From assembly GCA_949317995.1 (NCBI GenBank), contig OX439040.1, positions 71,087,972-71,151,971 of the forward strand: a stretch of 64,000 nucleotides of DNA, given 5' to 3'. The translations under genes and the position numbers were made by a program. Under the pieces are notes generated by a model that was not told the DNA's origin, searched no databases, and saw only the letters and a program-made list of their open reading frames with translations. The stretch is from Acholoe squamosa. Taxonomy: Eukaryota; Annelida; Polychaeta; Phyllodocida; Polynoidae. Positions 12,945 through 23,345 of the stretch are shown here, one piece after another (position 1 is the stretch's first letter; each line of letters opens with the position of its first letter).

Positions 12945-12990
12945 CCGCGCATGCGCAATATAAAGGTTGTAGACATAGAAACAGCTGAGT
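12945..12990 (+). promoter_or_regulatory. Candidate core promoter: NRF-1-like palindrome plus TATA box
   Basis: In an otherwise CpG-poor region, GCGCATGCGC (12,947-12,956) matches the NRF-1 palindrome core. It is followed at once by TATAAAG (12,959-12,965), which predicts a start near 12,990. An ATG follows at 13,026 and an AATAAA at 13,571. The islet from about 12,850 to 13,060 is clearly enriched in CpG. It may be a host promoter or the promoter of a retroelement LTR; motif presence is the only evidence. Confidence 0.35.
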
Positions 12991-13025
12991 TATGAGGGTC
13001 TGAACATGCCAAACCGGCCGAGACA

Positions 13026-13223
13026 ATGGGGGACGCGGCGGCGTCTATGGGGGTCCTTTCTAACAACCAGAGACTAAGGCAGATACCACTGGCTCCAGTC
13101 AGTCTGGAGGGCCAAGCCAGGGTATGGGCACTTATACCCCTGGCAGGCACCTCTAGAAATGAGAATCACCAGAACCACCATTGCAGTAACATCTCCAGTC
13201 CAGCTCTCCTCTACCTGCTATAG
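13026..13223 (+). CDS. Possible 65-residue ORF downstream of candidate promoter
   Basis: The ORF starts MGDAAASMGVLSNN and encodes 65 residues with no recognised domain, signal peptide or membrane segment. It is noted because its ATG lies about 60 bp downstream of a TATAAAG box and an NRF-1-like site, in a CpG-rich islet, with a possible polyadenylation signal 350 bp further on. An overlapping minus-strand frame is equally open because GC-rich sequence has few stop codons, so the ORF may be a chance product. It could also be a first exon, but no convincing splice donor was identified. Confidence 0.2.
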   Translation: MGDAAASMGVLSNNQRLRQIPLAPVSLEGQARVWALIPLAGTSRNENHQNHHCSNISSPALLYLL

Positions 13224-13404
13224 CTCTGCACTATGCTGGGTTAGACTATGCCAGCCAGGCATAGGACTACACCACTAGTGGCCAGAGGCTATCTTCTACC
13301 AGTCACCTACCAGAGGGTAAAGTTACACATTTATATTATCCCTCTAAGCAGCAGGTCAAGAGCTAGGTGTGGGAACCTACCTAGGACCATACTGGACAGT
13401 GTAC

Positions 13405-13448
<44 letters not shown>
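13405..13448. repeat. (ATT)n microsatellite
   Basis: About fourteen uninterrupted TAT/ATT trinucleotides. They produce an artificial poly-leucine stretch in one frame, which should not be read as protein. Confidence 0.95.
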
Positions 13449-13449
<1 letters not shown>

Positions 13450-13570
13450 TACACAGGTGTAGTGGAACATTACTTTATACTTTTTAACCAACTGTATAAT
13501 TACTGTGTATGGAAATTACCTGCATATTAACATTTGTATTGCTGATACTTAACATGTTCTGCCTAAGCTG

Positions 13571-13576
13571 AATAAA
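13571..13576 (+). terminator. Candidate AATAAA polyadenylation signal
   Basis: AATAAA lies about 610 bp downstream of the TATAAAG box at 12,959. With it, the islet has the layout of a short transcription unit or a solo LTR. No GT-rich downstream element is obvious. Confidence 0.25.
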
Positions 13577-13579
13577 CCA

Positions 13580-14690
13580 GTGATAACTGGAATAACACTA
13601 ATATGAGCTTCATATTCTTACTCTCTATATACCACTAGTCATATGATATTTCTCATATGACAACTTGATCATGAACAATCACTAGTATGGCAGTATGGTA
13701 AAGGATCAGTGTGCTGGGGATGGACAGAGATGAGTGTTGCTCACAACTGAATAAATTTCTTTAGAACTGGTTCAGAAATGACAGGGAAACAATGAACAGG
13801 GTCATATAGAGGAGAGGGAATGACATGGAGATGATGGAGAGACATACACATGCCAGGAAATGACATGGGAAGATCGTACAGGGACATGATGCAGAGGCCA
13901 GTGAATGACATTGAGAGGTCGCACAGGGATATATGTAAAGACCAGGGAATGACATGGAGAGGTTGTAGAGTAAGACACTAGGACACACTACAGTAGCTCA
14001 AATTCTGTATATATACCCACACAACACATTTCCTTCTGACATATGGACAAGAATTCCCCCATACCCTCACGCTTTCAACATACATGGTAGTAGGTGACCC
14101 CCTGTATCTAAAGGAATATATATGGCCCTTTTGTGGGATTTTCCATTCCCGTATCTTGAACAGAAACAGGATCTTGAACAGAAACAGGTAAAAGTGTGCA
14201 TCCACATGTGAAGGCCCACATCCATGGTTTTCAGATCCAGGAATTTCAACAAAAACAGAAAAAGGTCCATATGTGACTTATGGGTACAGTATGTAACATA
14301 CGGCCCCGTATCCTATGTGGTGAAACACCCTCCAGGTGCACCATATAGGTCTGGCTTGAGCTATAGGTGTGACTTAGATTTGGGTTGCACCTTATATGTG
14401 AGATATTACAGTAGTCTCTACCTGATACATCATGTAGAGACTTCCATCCCTACTGCCAGGGCCATTTGTCCTAATTTTGGATATAGGTCCAAGCTTATAC
14501 TTTATTTCAGAATACTCAGGTCATTTTCATATACAAATTATGCTATTTCTATTGGCGTTTTGATTTAAATGTCACATGATATACTTCATATGTTTAATAA
14601 ATGCATGTAATAAATGATTTCATCAATTTGAAAGGAGAAACTTTCTTCAAAATGAATGTGTCCACTTAGATCTCAGTTAAGTATTGTATA
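13580..14690. other. Unassigned sequence absent from the paralogous copy
   Basis: No gene is seen. Positions 13,740-13,990 contain several degenerate repeats of AGGGAATGACATGGAGA on the plus strand, making the minus strand appear open. Around 14,155-14,260 short direct repeats of ATCTTGAACAGAAACAGG occur. The ends of the larger insertion that includes this stretch were not placed. Confidence 0.35.
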
Positions 14691-14990
14691 AAGACCCTGT
14701 TTTTGTTACATAATGACTGTACTACAAGCAACAATAATGAGATGAGGTAGTTTCCATTCATTTACCCCCAGACTGCAACCTAATCTCGCATCAGCTATCT
14801 GATTAGACGTACTTGAATTCCCACCTGTCACTTTATGTCTGGCTTTGTCATTCCCTCAATATTTACAGATTGGATGAAACATTAATGTGTCATTAGTATA
14901 TTTCATTATGGTGTATGAGGGTAGCTCTGATTACTTTTAACAACATGTGTCATTCTGATCCTCGAGGAAAGTTACATGTATAACTAGAGT
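14690..14990 (+). repeat. Duplicated segment, copy B, end
   Basis: It aligns with 22,750-23,345. Shared words are GATGAGGTAGTTT, CCATTCAT, TCTGGCTTTG, ATTACAG.TTGGATGA, TCATTA.TATATTTCATTA and TGTGAGGGT. The paralogue carries a 302 bp palindrome between GTAGTTT and CCATTCAT; here the site is uninterrupted. Confidence 0.65.
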
Positions 14991-15879
14991 TCTGCTCATC
15001 CTATAAGGACACCATGTGGCCCTTCTTGGCCTTTACCTAACCAGTGCAAGAGCCCCGTAGATTGAGTAAGGCTTTCTTCATACATAGTTAAGGCCAGGAC
15101 ATCCCTTCCAGGTGCAAATTCCCCCAGCAAGTAATTGGGTGCAAATGTACTATTGAATTTCACATGGTTGGGAAGCCCTAAGGGTGTCTGTATGTCAGAA
15201 TGGCCGGGCGTATGTGCTGTACCAAACTAGAATCGGTTATAGTTTGATTTGTGTAAGGTATATCTAGAATCATTGGCGCAGACTAATGACTAGACAAGTG
15301 TAAAAATAAAGAGTTGTGATACATTGGGGAACCTTAGCATCATGCACATGTAGTTCAAAAGGAGGGAGTAAAGGCAGACCCTGTGAATCTAACCAGGGAA
15401 GCACCTGTATGTATCTAAGACACAAATACATCCAAGAATAATGGTATAGAATAGAACATGATATAGAACACAACCAATCCTACCTGCACTGGTGGTATGA
15501 TAAGGGAATAACAATGTGCTCACCTGGAATGGAAAACAAACCTGAAGTTGCTAGCAAAAGAAAACAAGACTTTAGAAAATATATGTTACCCAGGCCTACA
15601 AGGGAGAAAGTCCCTGTAAGCAGTTACTTTGCTGAATCGGTCTGCCCCATTTCTGATGGCAATGGGCCAGTCATCCACTATGAGAACCATCGTCCAGCTG
15701 TCAGTTATAGGTGAAGAACTGTTAATATTGGTCACATCCCGCCTTAGGTAATTAAGTCCTGCTGTTTATAAGAAAAGTCCTTTTTCTTCTCTTGATGGCA
15801 GTATTCAAATACAAGAAATGTGTAAATTACAGTCAAAGAAGGGGTAGTTGTAAATGCTAGGCAGCTTACACTATATTAT
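14991..15879. other. Unassigned spacer between duplicated segments
   Basis: No gene, RNA or repeat was recognised. It separates the end of copy B from the start of copy C. Confidence 0.35.
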
Positions 15880-16701
15880 ATATTAGTGTGTATGAAATCA
15901 TTCAGCTTTACAGGTCTGGTATTGAATAAAGTCAGAGTGTACATTTTAGTTTATGTGATGTGTTCCTGATTCATGAGGAACTAAGCAACATGATGTACAC
16001 GCAATAGACTTTTAATTGGAAGTAGAGTTTGAAAGAGATCTGCATAGTGATATCTTCTCTCAAAGCTTACATACCTTAAACTACTTTGGTGCCAATCAAC
16101 TACCAGCGATAATTGCAAGTAACAGATCCTTAATTGGAGGCTAATTGGAAATTTATGGGATTTCTGACTGCTTCATTGATTCTTGACTTTTAAAAGAATT
16201 TCACTTTGCACTCGAATGATCAGAACAGGAACAGAGGTCCTCAAATGAAATCCCATGTGCCCTTGTTCTAATTAAAGACATCAAACATCTGAAGTAATTT
16301 ATACAGGAACTGAGGAAAACATGCTGTGTTTTAATGTGAAATGTTTGGAAGATGCATAACAAAATGGGCAGAATCATCTCAAACGTTCTGCCAGACATTG
16401 TATTGTTATACATATCAAACTCATAGCTCTACCATCTACCTTTTCTGGAAAAAGGAATATTTTTAGAACAGGTATTGCAGACATTAGATACATTTACTTA
16501 TAGTAGTGATACTTGGATCACTATCTATTGCTAAACTGACATTAATTGTTACATGCCCTTGGATTCAAGAAGGTCCTTGCATATCTAGTTACCTTGGAAG
16601 CTCTTCCATGTTCCAGGAGGTGCTACGTAGTCAGTTTCAGTGTGCATATCGGAACCATGTTTACACCTTGTTCACCCTTACTATGGCACTATTTGTCCAG
16701 G
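15880..16701 (+). repeat. Duplicated segment, copy C, left part
   Basis: It aligns with copy A (1,580-2,330) and, from about 16,150, with copy B (4,870-5,350). The alignment is interrupted at 16,702 by a MITE and resumes at 16,960. Confidence 0.65.
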
Positions 16702-16967
16702 AGGCCATTTCTTAACACACTATGACTAATGTCCTTTAAATCGTAGTGAGAACCTAACAATTTGGCCTTAACAGTACCATGCAGTTTTTGTCCCTAATGT
16801 CTGCACCAGTATGACTGCCCTACTCAACCTCATGTAATTACTGCATAGCTGCTGATCGTAGTGAGCAGTCGTAGGGCAGTTCCTACGATAGCCTGGCTTA
16901 TTCATTGCATTTTTAAATCGTAGTGGCTTTGTGTAGTCGTAGTACATTGAGAAATGGCCTCCAGAGG
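16695..16967. mobile_element. 258 bp hAT-like MITE
   Basis: Inverted termini of about 27 bp begin GGCCATTTCTTAACACAC on the left and, read in reverse from the right, GGCCATTTCTCAATGTAC. Flanks of TCCAGGAG and TCCAGAGG form an imperfect 8 bp duplication, the size typical of hAT elements. Copy B at about 5,370 reads straight through as CCAGAGGCC, giving an empty site. The interior carries several TCGTAG words, and the element encodes nothing. Confidence 0.7.
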
Positions 16968-18548
16968 CCCTCTGATTTAAGACCTTATATCTGCGTGTTC
17001 CCTGGCTAAAGCCTGCCATGCATTGCTTTATTTGTCAGTTTGAATTTCCTTCGATGAAAGCAGTCCTTAGCCATCATGAAATAAGCTGCACTCAAAGCAT
17101 CCAATACCCATTTTCCCTATGACATTCATTCCACTCACATGTGTTTCCTCTGAAGATGGTTTGAGACTGCATAGTTATTCCTAAAAATATTTGAAAGTTT
17201 AAACTCATGCATAGTGAAGTGGACACAAACAGGCTTGTTTGAAGACTCTTAGATGAAAGCAGAACATTCTTGAAATAGGCCAACAAAACATCCACATAAG
17301 TACATCTTAAAAAGAATATTTCTTATATCTTATTCTAACAATTGTATCTAAGACTGTTAGTTCCCCTTCTGGCCCCACTGACCCCTAATTCCCAATAGGC
17401 ATGACTGGACAGCAGGTGAAGAAAGAACTGGAGATGAAGTGAGTCAGAATACAAATATAGGGTCGGCCACACAATATGCCCAACGGGTACTCATCTGTTG
17501 GTTTGAGCTTCTTCATGGTCTAAAAATAGCACCTAGAGATGCTCTGCACTGACCTTGTGGGATGACCCTCTTGTGAGGGGTGGTGTTAGACCTTAGTACG
17601 GGGGGGGGATGGAATGGGTCTCCAAGTGGTACAGGGTGAGGGTAGACTTTCATCATCCCCATGCCTTTCATCATTCCCTCTTCTTATGTCCTTTGGTTAT
17701 TTGGGTAAGATAATTATAAGGAAGACACTCGGGTTACCAGCTAGGCCCATAAATGTATCATGATGCCTCATTGAGCAAGCCTATTTGTCATCAGCCTATG
17801 CTGATTCAGGCATACGCTTCAAAGTTGCATTTATGATGTCACTCTTCAATAGTTGGATGTCCATCTGATACAGAGGAAATAAATTTGCTTTCTGATTCAA
17901 ACAAAGTAACACATCCAAAGGCAATTTAAGATAGTTGTGCTTCTGACAGAGCTTACACATCTTCATCACTTAAACGGTTTTAATGTCAATCAAACGCCAA
18001 GAATAATTAAGAAACACAGACCATTACCTGAAGACTAATAGGAGACATGAGGACTTAGTAAATGGTGGGTATCCTGACTGTTTTATCGATTCTTGCTTGC
18101 TTCCATTTGCATTGCAATGATCAGAACAAGACCCAAGAATCCATTTCCCTATGACCATCTTCTAATTAGGGAGGGGATCCAAATTAGCTATTATCAAGAA
18201 GCATGGATGTAGATGTTTGTTACAAGAATGCAGTGTCTTGCTATTATATATACATACATGTATGTCCTGTCTCTTGTAAGACCATCTAAATGTCTCTTTG
18301 TGAACGGTATCTCATATGAAAGGTTGAGCTTAAACATTTTAGACCAGTTACTTTCAGAACTGTCATCAGTAAAGGATTCTTTGCCAAACAGCTGCCCGAA
18401 AGAAAAATAGTAAATGGATGTAAAATTCAACATTTGGCACCTTGACAAGCCAAGTTATTATTCTACATTTATCCACCATGGTGACCATCGTATATAAAGG
18501 AAAAGAGAAACTGATTTGCTATCAAGAAGTGTGTTTATAAAGCAAATC
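16968..18548 (+). repeat. Duplicated segment, copy C, middle part
   Basis: It aligns with 5,385-6,451 and then, without a gap, with 8,597-8,750. This continuity shows that the 2.14 kb element at 6,452-8,592 was inserted into copy B and is not ancestral. No conserved reading frame is seen between the two copies. Confidence 0.65.
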
Positions 18549-18835
18549 TGCACTGACAGAAAAAAAGAGGATCAGCCTGAGTTTCACCTAGTCTCTTGTG
18601 CTGTCTGAGTATCATGAGAGCCTCTGCTAGAGGCTCTCCCCTGACATGCCATACTCATGCTGAGCCTGCTCCAATGCCACACATTGGGAATAAGGATGAG
18701 CATGAGTATGGCACAAGGCTCAGGCATGGTGCCATACTCAGTCTGAATCTAACTGAATACTCCAGCAAAGCAGGGGTCTAGCCCTTACACTGATGTCTGA
18801 GCTTATATCATATCCTAGCACCCACCACACCATGT

Positions 18836-18908
18836 GCCTCATTAGCTCAGTTGATATGGCACTGAACTCTGCATCTGAAGGTGGTGAGTTCAAGCCCCAT
18901 TGAGAATT
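18836..18908 (+). pseudogene. tRNA-like sequence 1 (SINE head or tRNA pseudogene)
   Basis: It has an A box TAGCTCAGTTGATATGG (18,843-18,859) and a B box GAGTTCAAGCC (18,886-18,896) at normal tRNA spacing. The acceptor stem pairs poorly and the anticodon stem is imperfect, so this is a tRNA-derived sequence and not a working tRNA gene. Confidence 0.6.
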
Positions 18909-19289
18909 TTTGTAAAGTCATTCTCGGTAAGTGAATCTTATTGCTACAATGTGAGCATGGATATGCATTCATAAAGGGGTTGTGAGAAGATTTTTTCCTA
19001 TTAAGCCCCCCCCTCCCCCATTCTTGCACATACTCAATATCCTTTCTATTATCCTCTAGTCCTTAGAACCATGATATCTAAGAATATAATCTTATCTATA
19101 TAGGAATATAATAGGAATTAATCACTAAAACATTTAGAGTATGATCATATCTTCGCAGTAAATGTAAAAGTAACATATGGTCCCAGGCATATTTCTAATG
19201 TTTTGGGGCTTGGAAAAAGTAGAATACCAGATTTCAACACACAAAGGGAGCAGATCATATGAGATTTCAACTGGAAAGCTTTCAGCACA

Positions 19290-19360
19290 GTCAAGATGGT
19301 GTAGTGGTAACATGTTTACCTTCATATGAGAAGGTCCTGAGTTCGATTCCAGCCCAAGGA
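19290..19360 (+). pseudogene. tRNA-like sequence 2
   Basis: A box TGGTGTAGTGG (19,297-19,307) and B box GAGTTCGATTCC (19,339-19,350) are near consensus. The anticodon arm ACCTT/AAGGT pairs fully, but its loop is 8 nt and the T stem is broken. The 5' half resembles tRNA-Val-type sequences. It is probably a tRNA-derived repeat. Confidence 0.6.
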
Positions 19361-19577
19361 TGCTCTTCAAAAGCTGCAAGTTTTCAACCAGAAATTCTTT
19401 GTTATGCAAACGATTTATTTTCTTGCTATTTTCTGACTTGGCAGACGTTGAAGATTCTGTCAGTTTTCAAGCAAGCATCTATTTCAATTAGTTACAAAGT
19501 TAGGTCTTAGAAAAATACACTGCAATAGATGAGATGTTTCCTATTAAACTGAAAAAAAAGAAAAATGTTTCTCAGCA

Positions 19578-19645
19578 CCACCTAGACTTGAACCTGAGAC
19601 CCCTCACATGCAAAGCAAAATCCTAACGCTGTGCCACCTCTACAA
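19578..19645 (-). pseudogene. tRNA-like sequence 3, minus strand
   Basis: Read on the minus strand, it has A box GGTGGCACAGCGTTAGG (19,622-19,638) and B box AGGTTCAAGTC (19,585-19,595). The loop contains TTTGCAT. Stems are degenerate. It faces the other three tRNA-like sequences. Confidence 0.6.
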
Positions 19646-19861
19646 CTGGTGAGCCAGGTTGCAATAGGCATATAAGTAGGACTGTGCAATACTTACTGAG
19701 GACATTATGGACATTTGTCCTTACTATGGCCATTTTTCCTTACTATGGTCACTCTAGTCTGTGTTCCCTATTAGCCTACTGGGCCTCATATGACCAATGA
19801 CATCTCACTGTAGTAGGTCTATGGTTGAAATACCATATTGATAGTGCCACTTTCAAAACCT

Positions 19862-19932
19862 GACCCGCTAGCACATATAGGAGCACAAAGGAGGCACAAT
19901 AAGGAGGTACCCGGTTCAAATCCCACCAAGGA
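19862..19932 (+). pseudogene. tRNA-like sequence 4
   Basis: B box GGTTCAAATCC (19,913-19,923) matches consensus. The A box TAGCACATATAGG (19,869-19,881) is weaker. The cloverleaf is not complete. Confidence 0.5.
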
Positions 19933-20671
19933 GCAAAAAGGACACTGAAACCAGGAATGCATAAACTACTCATCGATTAATTAGACTGCCTTAGGAAGTT
20001 GAATGTTCGACCATCTGAAATCCTTGTGTGTATGAAATTATGGGCTTTTGTCAAACGGTGACCTTAATTTCTATATTTCTTTATAATGTTTAACAAACCA
20101 ATTATGTGTTGGGCTTAATACACCCTACAACTTAGTAGTTCAATAAGGGCTACAAATGCAGGGCTACATAACCATTACAATTTAGACTGTCTGTACGCCC
20201 TACAATGCAGTGCTGATTAGTAACTCTTTAAGTGGGGTTGTGCCCACTGGGTTGTGTTGCTGGCCTCACTCTGAAGATAGAATCCAGTAAAGTGTGATCC
20301 TATGTATTGGGATACTCTGGCAGTGCATTACACCATTGGTGAGAAAGACTCCTGCAATGGTGGAGCCTGTTCAGGTAGGATCCAGCATTGCCTGACCCTC
20401 TTCATAGAAATACTCAGGCAATGTCATATTCTCTTCTTTTATGTTACTCCAGTTGACCCTGAGCCTGTCTCTAAAGAGACTCCTGCACTGTGAAAGTAGG
20501 GCAGTAGAGAGGGTACAGCTAGGCCATAAACAATCTAGAGTAGAGTGTCAGGTATTGCTGGAGTATGCCTAGACCCTAGGCTCACCCTGAGTATCAAAAT
20601 ATACTCATTTTGGCGACATTTGCCTGAGGCTAACATTAGGCTCTCGGTGAGTATCATTAGTTTTTCTGTGT

Positions 20672-21544
20672 GCTAGCCAGTGGCAAGAGGTAGGTAAATA
20701 TGAAACATGGCCTGAGATGAGATCATATGTCTTGGGAAAATTAGAATAATGCATAACTAGGAAAGGAACAATTTTACTTCACTCCTCAATTTTCTTAATT
20801 AGAAATGGGCAAGTTCAATAGATTGTCCTCTATAATCACTAACATGAAGTTGGAGCTTTTTTAACAATGTGTTGCAGAAAATAGAACCGACATAATATTA
20901 TGTATGTATCCATAAAAATGAGATATCGCCACAGAGGTGGGTAATATCCTGACTTCTTACTAGATTCTAGGCTTGCTTCCAGGATTCTGGTCACTGCAGG
21001 TCAGCCATCTGATCCATGATATCATCCCCACTGACATCAGGTGGTTCCAGTAGCTAAGTATGTGAGTGATAGCTGTGGGTGCTAAAGTCCCCCACAGCAA
21101 GCATTGCTCTGACAGATAAGCGGTGGCCAGCAGTACTGCTTGCCCTTAGGTGCTGACAGAGGGTCATTGCAGTGGTTTCTACCATCTCATACCTATCCTG
21201 ACCTTCACAGACCCAAACAGGCATTAAATAAAATACTACCTACCTCTTGTCATCAATAAACGTTTAAGATACATCCAATGTAAAGCATGCAATGATGAAC
21301 AGTGATGAAGTACTAGTGCTGCAACAACTCATCATCATGACATGGGAACAGTGTCCTGTAGACAAAATGCTACTTTATAGGTATGAGTTAAAAAGAAGCA
21401 TTAGCCTAAGGATAACACCAGTCCACTTCTGCCCTCCATCACTGCCACAGTCCCAATCGTGTTATTTATGAGCCAGGTTTGGCCAGCCACAACTAAAGCT
21501 TGAGGGTGACAGATAATGATCCACCACTGCAGCCTCGTTCTGGG
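20672..21544 (+). repeat. Duplicated segment, copy C, continued
   Basis: It aligns with 8,752-8,790 and then with 9,395-10,340 of copy B, except that it lacks the 222 bp MITE. It therefore supplies the empty site for that MITE near 21,120. Confidence 0.65.
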
Positions 21545-21748
21545 TGCATGTAAACATTCAAAATGGCAGACCACCGCTCGTACGGGGCACTACGGTACCG
21601 GATTTTGATCATTTTTCCTTATTTAAACCTCTAAAAACATAAAATAAATATAGAACTAAACTCCCCTGGTGTCCTCGGTGGCTGATCCACCCCTCGTGGT
21701 GGATCGGCCACCTCGTACACCACGGTCGTTTAGTTCTATCTATTTATA
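21545..21748. mobile_element. CpG-rich fold-back insertion
   Basis: This stretch is absent from copy B at about 10,350. It contains arms AAATAAATATAGAACTAAAC (21,642-21,661) and GTTTAGTTCTA plus TATTTA (21,728-21,746), enclosing a second hairpin with arms GATCCACC and GGTGGATC. The inner part is rich in CpG (CTCGTACACCACGG). It looks like a small fold-back element; its exact ends and target duplication were not resolved. Confidence 0.5.
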
Positions 21749-22801
21749 CTGTGGTTAAAATGTGAGCAAGCTGGCTTAAGGTGTTTACTCTACCACTGTA
21801 TTGCAGAAATGTCCATGAGTGGCATTAGGAATTTACTGCACCAAGTAGAGCCTACATTCATATACACTCAGTCGTCTCACTGAACAGGATACAGTTTAGG
21901 AATCTTCGCAACTGCATGATTGCAGGGAGATGACCAGTCCTGTAGAAGTATTTGAGAGCTTCTCTAGAATTTAAACATCACTTTCTACAACAACAAAACA
22001 AGTTACTTACTCTATAGTCTTAGGCACTATGCTATGCAAGCATGAATCTTGGGATCATCTTAGAATCTTGACTTTTAGAACATTTTTCAGTATAAGATGT
22101 TTTGGTCTGTAGACATTTCCAAGAGATAATCACATTCTCGATATGGTTATTGGTTGCAAATCAGGACTTGAGAAATCTATGATACATTTTCAAGACTTTG
22201 TAAGAAGAGCACCACAATGACATCACGGGGCTGACAATTGAAAAAACAACAGTATTGAAATGGTGTACAGAGGACCCCTGTATAAGTGTATCAAATATTA
22301 TCGCCACTCTGGTGCTTGAATGTGAAAACCCTTAGATTGCTACATCTGTATCTGCCCAGGTCTTTTCAATGTATAAAACAGAGTGCCTAGTGATATTGGC
22401 ATTCACTAATAACCCCAGTTCATTCTACACTTTTAAATCACAATTAATGATTTTAGGGTTTCCCTTCCTTACTCAACAGACCCATCCAGATAATTACAAA
22501 CATTCTTGGTTTTTAGTGGAGGCCACTAGTGAGCCCTATTGGTAATGATAAATGTGAAATAGGTCGTCTTTGCCAATTGAATACTTCAGTGGACTGATAA
22601 ACTATCTATTAACTGTGTTGCATTTATTCCTCACCGTTTTCTAAATTGTATTATCAGACACATTTGATTTGGTAGCATAACTTGTGATATCGCCCAGATT
22701 AGCAGTCCCTTCAGCCCAGATTAAGTAAGGACAAAATTAATGTACTTTAGTAATGCTATCCGTTCTAGCATCAGATAAGACTTGGGATGAGGTAGTTTAT
22801 C
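21749..22801 (+). repeat. Duplicated segment, copy C, right part
   Basis: It aligns with 10,365-11,560 and then with about 14,690-14,757 of copy B. Copy B has an extra 3 kb in between (11,560-14,690), while here the two parts are nearly adjacent. Confidence 0.55.
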
Positions 22802-23105
22802 CACTGAAAACCTAGAAGTTCTGAAACTAGTCAGCGGTGACCACTTTAGGTCCTCAAGTTGACGATACCTAAAACTACAGCTTTAGGTAGTCAAAATGAC
22901 GACTTTAGGTCGTCATCCTGATGACCTGAGTCATCAGGATGACAATACTGACAGTACAGAGTCGTCATATTGATGACTCAGGTCGTCAGGATGATGACCT
23001 AAAGTAGTCACTTTGACTACCTAAAGCTGTAGTTTTAGGTATCCTCAACTTGAGGACCTAAAGTGGTCACCGCTGACTAGTTTCAGAACTTCTAGGTTTT
23101 CAGTG
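22802..23105. mobile_element. 302 bp near-perfect palindrome (fold-back MITE)
   Basis: The left arm starts CACTGAAAACCTAGAAGTTC at 22,802 and the right arm ends with its reverse complement at 23,105. The arms match for well over 100 bp, through GTGACCACTTTAGGTCCTCAA and CTAAAGCTGTAGTTTTAGG words. The centre contains nested smaller palindromes built from GTCGTCAT and ATGATGAC units. Copy B at 14,752 (GTAGTTTCCATTCAT) lacks it, so it is a later insertion. The target duplication is unclear. The termini could suggest hAT, but this is not firm. Confidence 0.8.
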
Positions 23106-23345
23106 TCTCCATTCATAACGACTCCTCTCCTACTGCACTGAAATCTACCAGATGTACTTAAATGCCTACCATGTACTTGAATGCCTACCAGTCTTTTTGC
23201 ATCTGGCTTTGGCAGTCCCTCTTCATTCATTTACAGGTTGGATGAGGCATTTGTGTCTCATTAGAATATTTCATTACGTTGTGTGAGGGTCGACCTGACT
23301 AGTTTTTTTTTTAACATCATGTTTCATTGTGGTCCTCCAAGAAGG
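23106..23345 (+). repeat. Duplicated segment, copy C, end
   Basis: It aligns with 14,755-14,975 of copy B. The alignment fades after the TTTTTAACATCATGT..CATT stretch. Confidence 0.6.

Larger units (their letters stand above)
18549..20673. mobile_element. 2.1 kb insertion carrying four tRNA-like sequences
   Basis: Compared with copy B (8,745-8,790), copy C is interrupted between AAATCTGC and TAGCCAGTG. The inserted 18,552-20,670 starts ACTGACAGAAAAA and ends TTTTTCTGTG, so short inverted termini (ACAGAAAAA) are present, flanked by TGC on both sides. Inside lie four tRNA-like sequences, three on the plus strand and one on the minus, and a 15 bp perfect inverted repeat (18,647-18,661 and 18,699-18,713). 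There is no transposase. The class is uncertain; it could also be several nested SINEs. Confidence 0.55.

Noticed and set aside
12475..13150. Minus-strand open frames across the CpG-rich islet
   Set aside because: GC-rich sequence lacks stop codons by composition. There is no motif and the frames overlap each other.
13248..13487. Open frame with a poly-leucine run
   Set aside because: The leucines come from the (ATT)n microsatellite at 13,405-13,448.
12380..13600. Solo LTR at the CpG islet
   Set aside because: TATA and AATAAA are present, but no convincing TG...CA ends with a matching target duplication were found, so it is kept only as a promoter-like islet.
18836..19932. Functional tRNA gene cluster
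   Set aside because: A and B boxes are good, but acceptor or T stems do not pair in the ones checked by hand, so they are called tRNA-derived pseudogenes or SINE heads.
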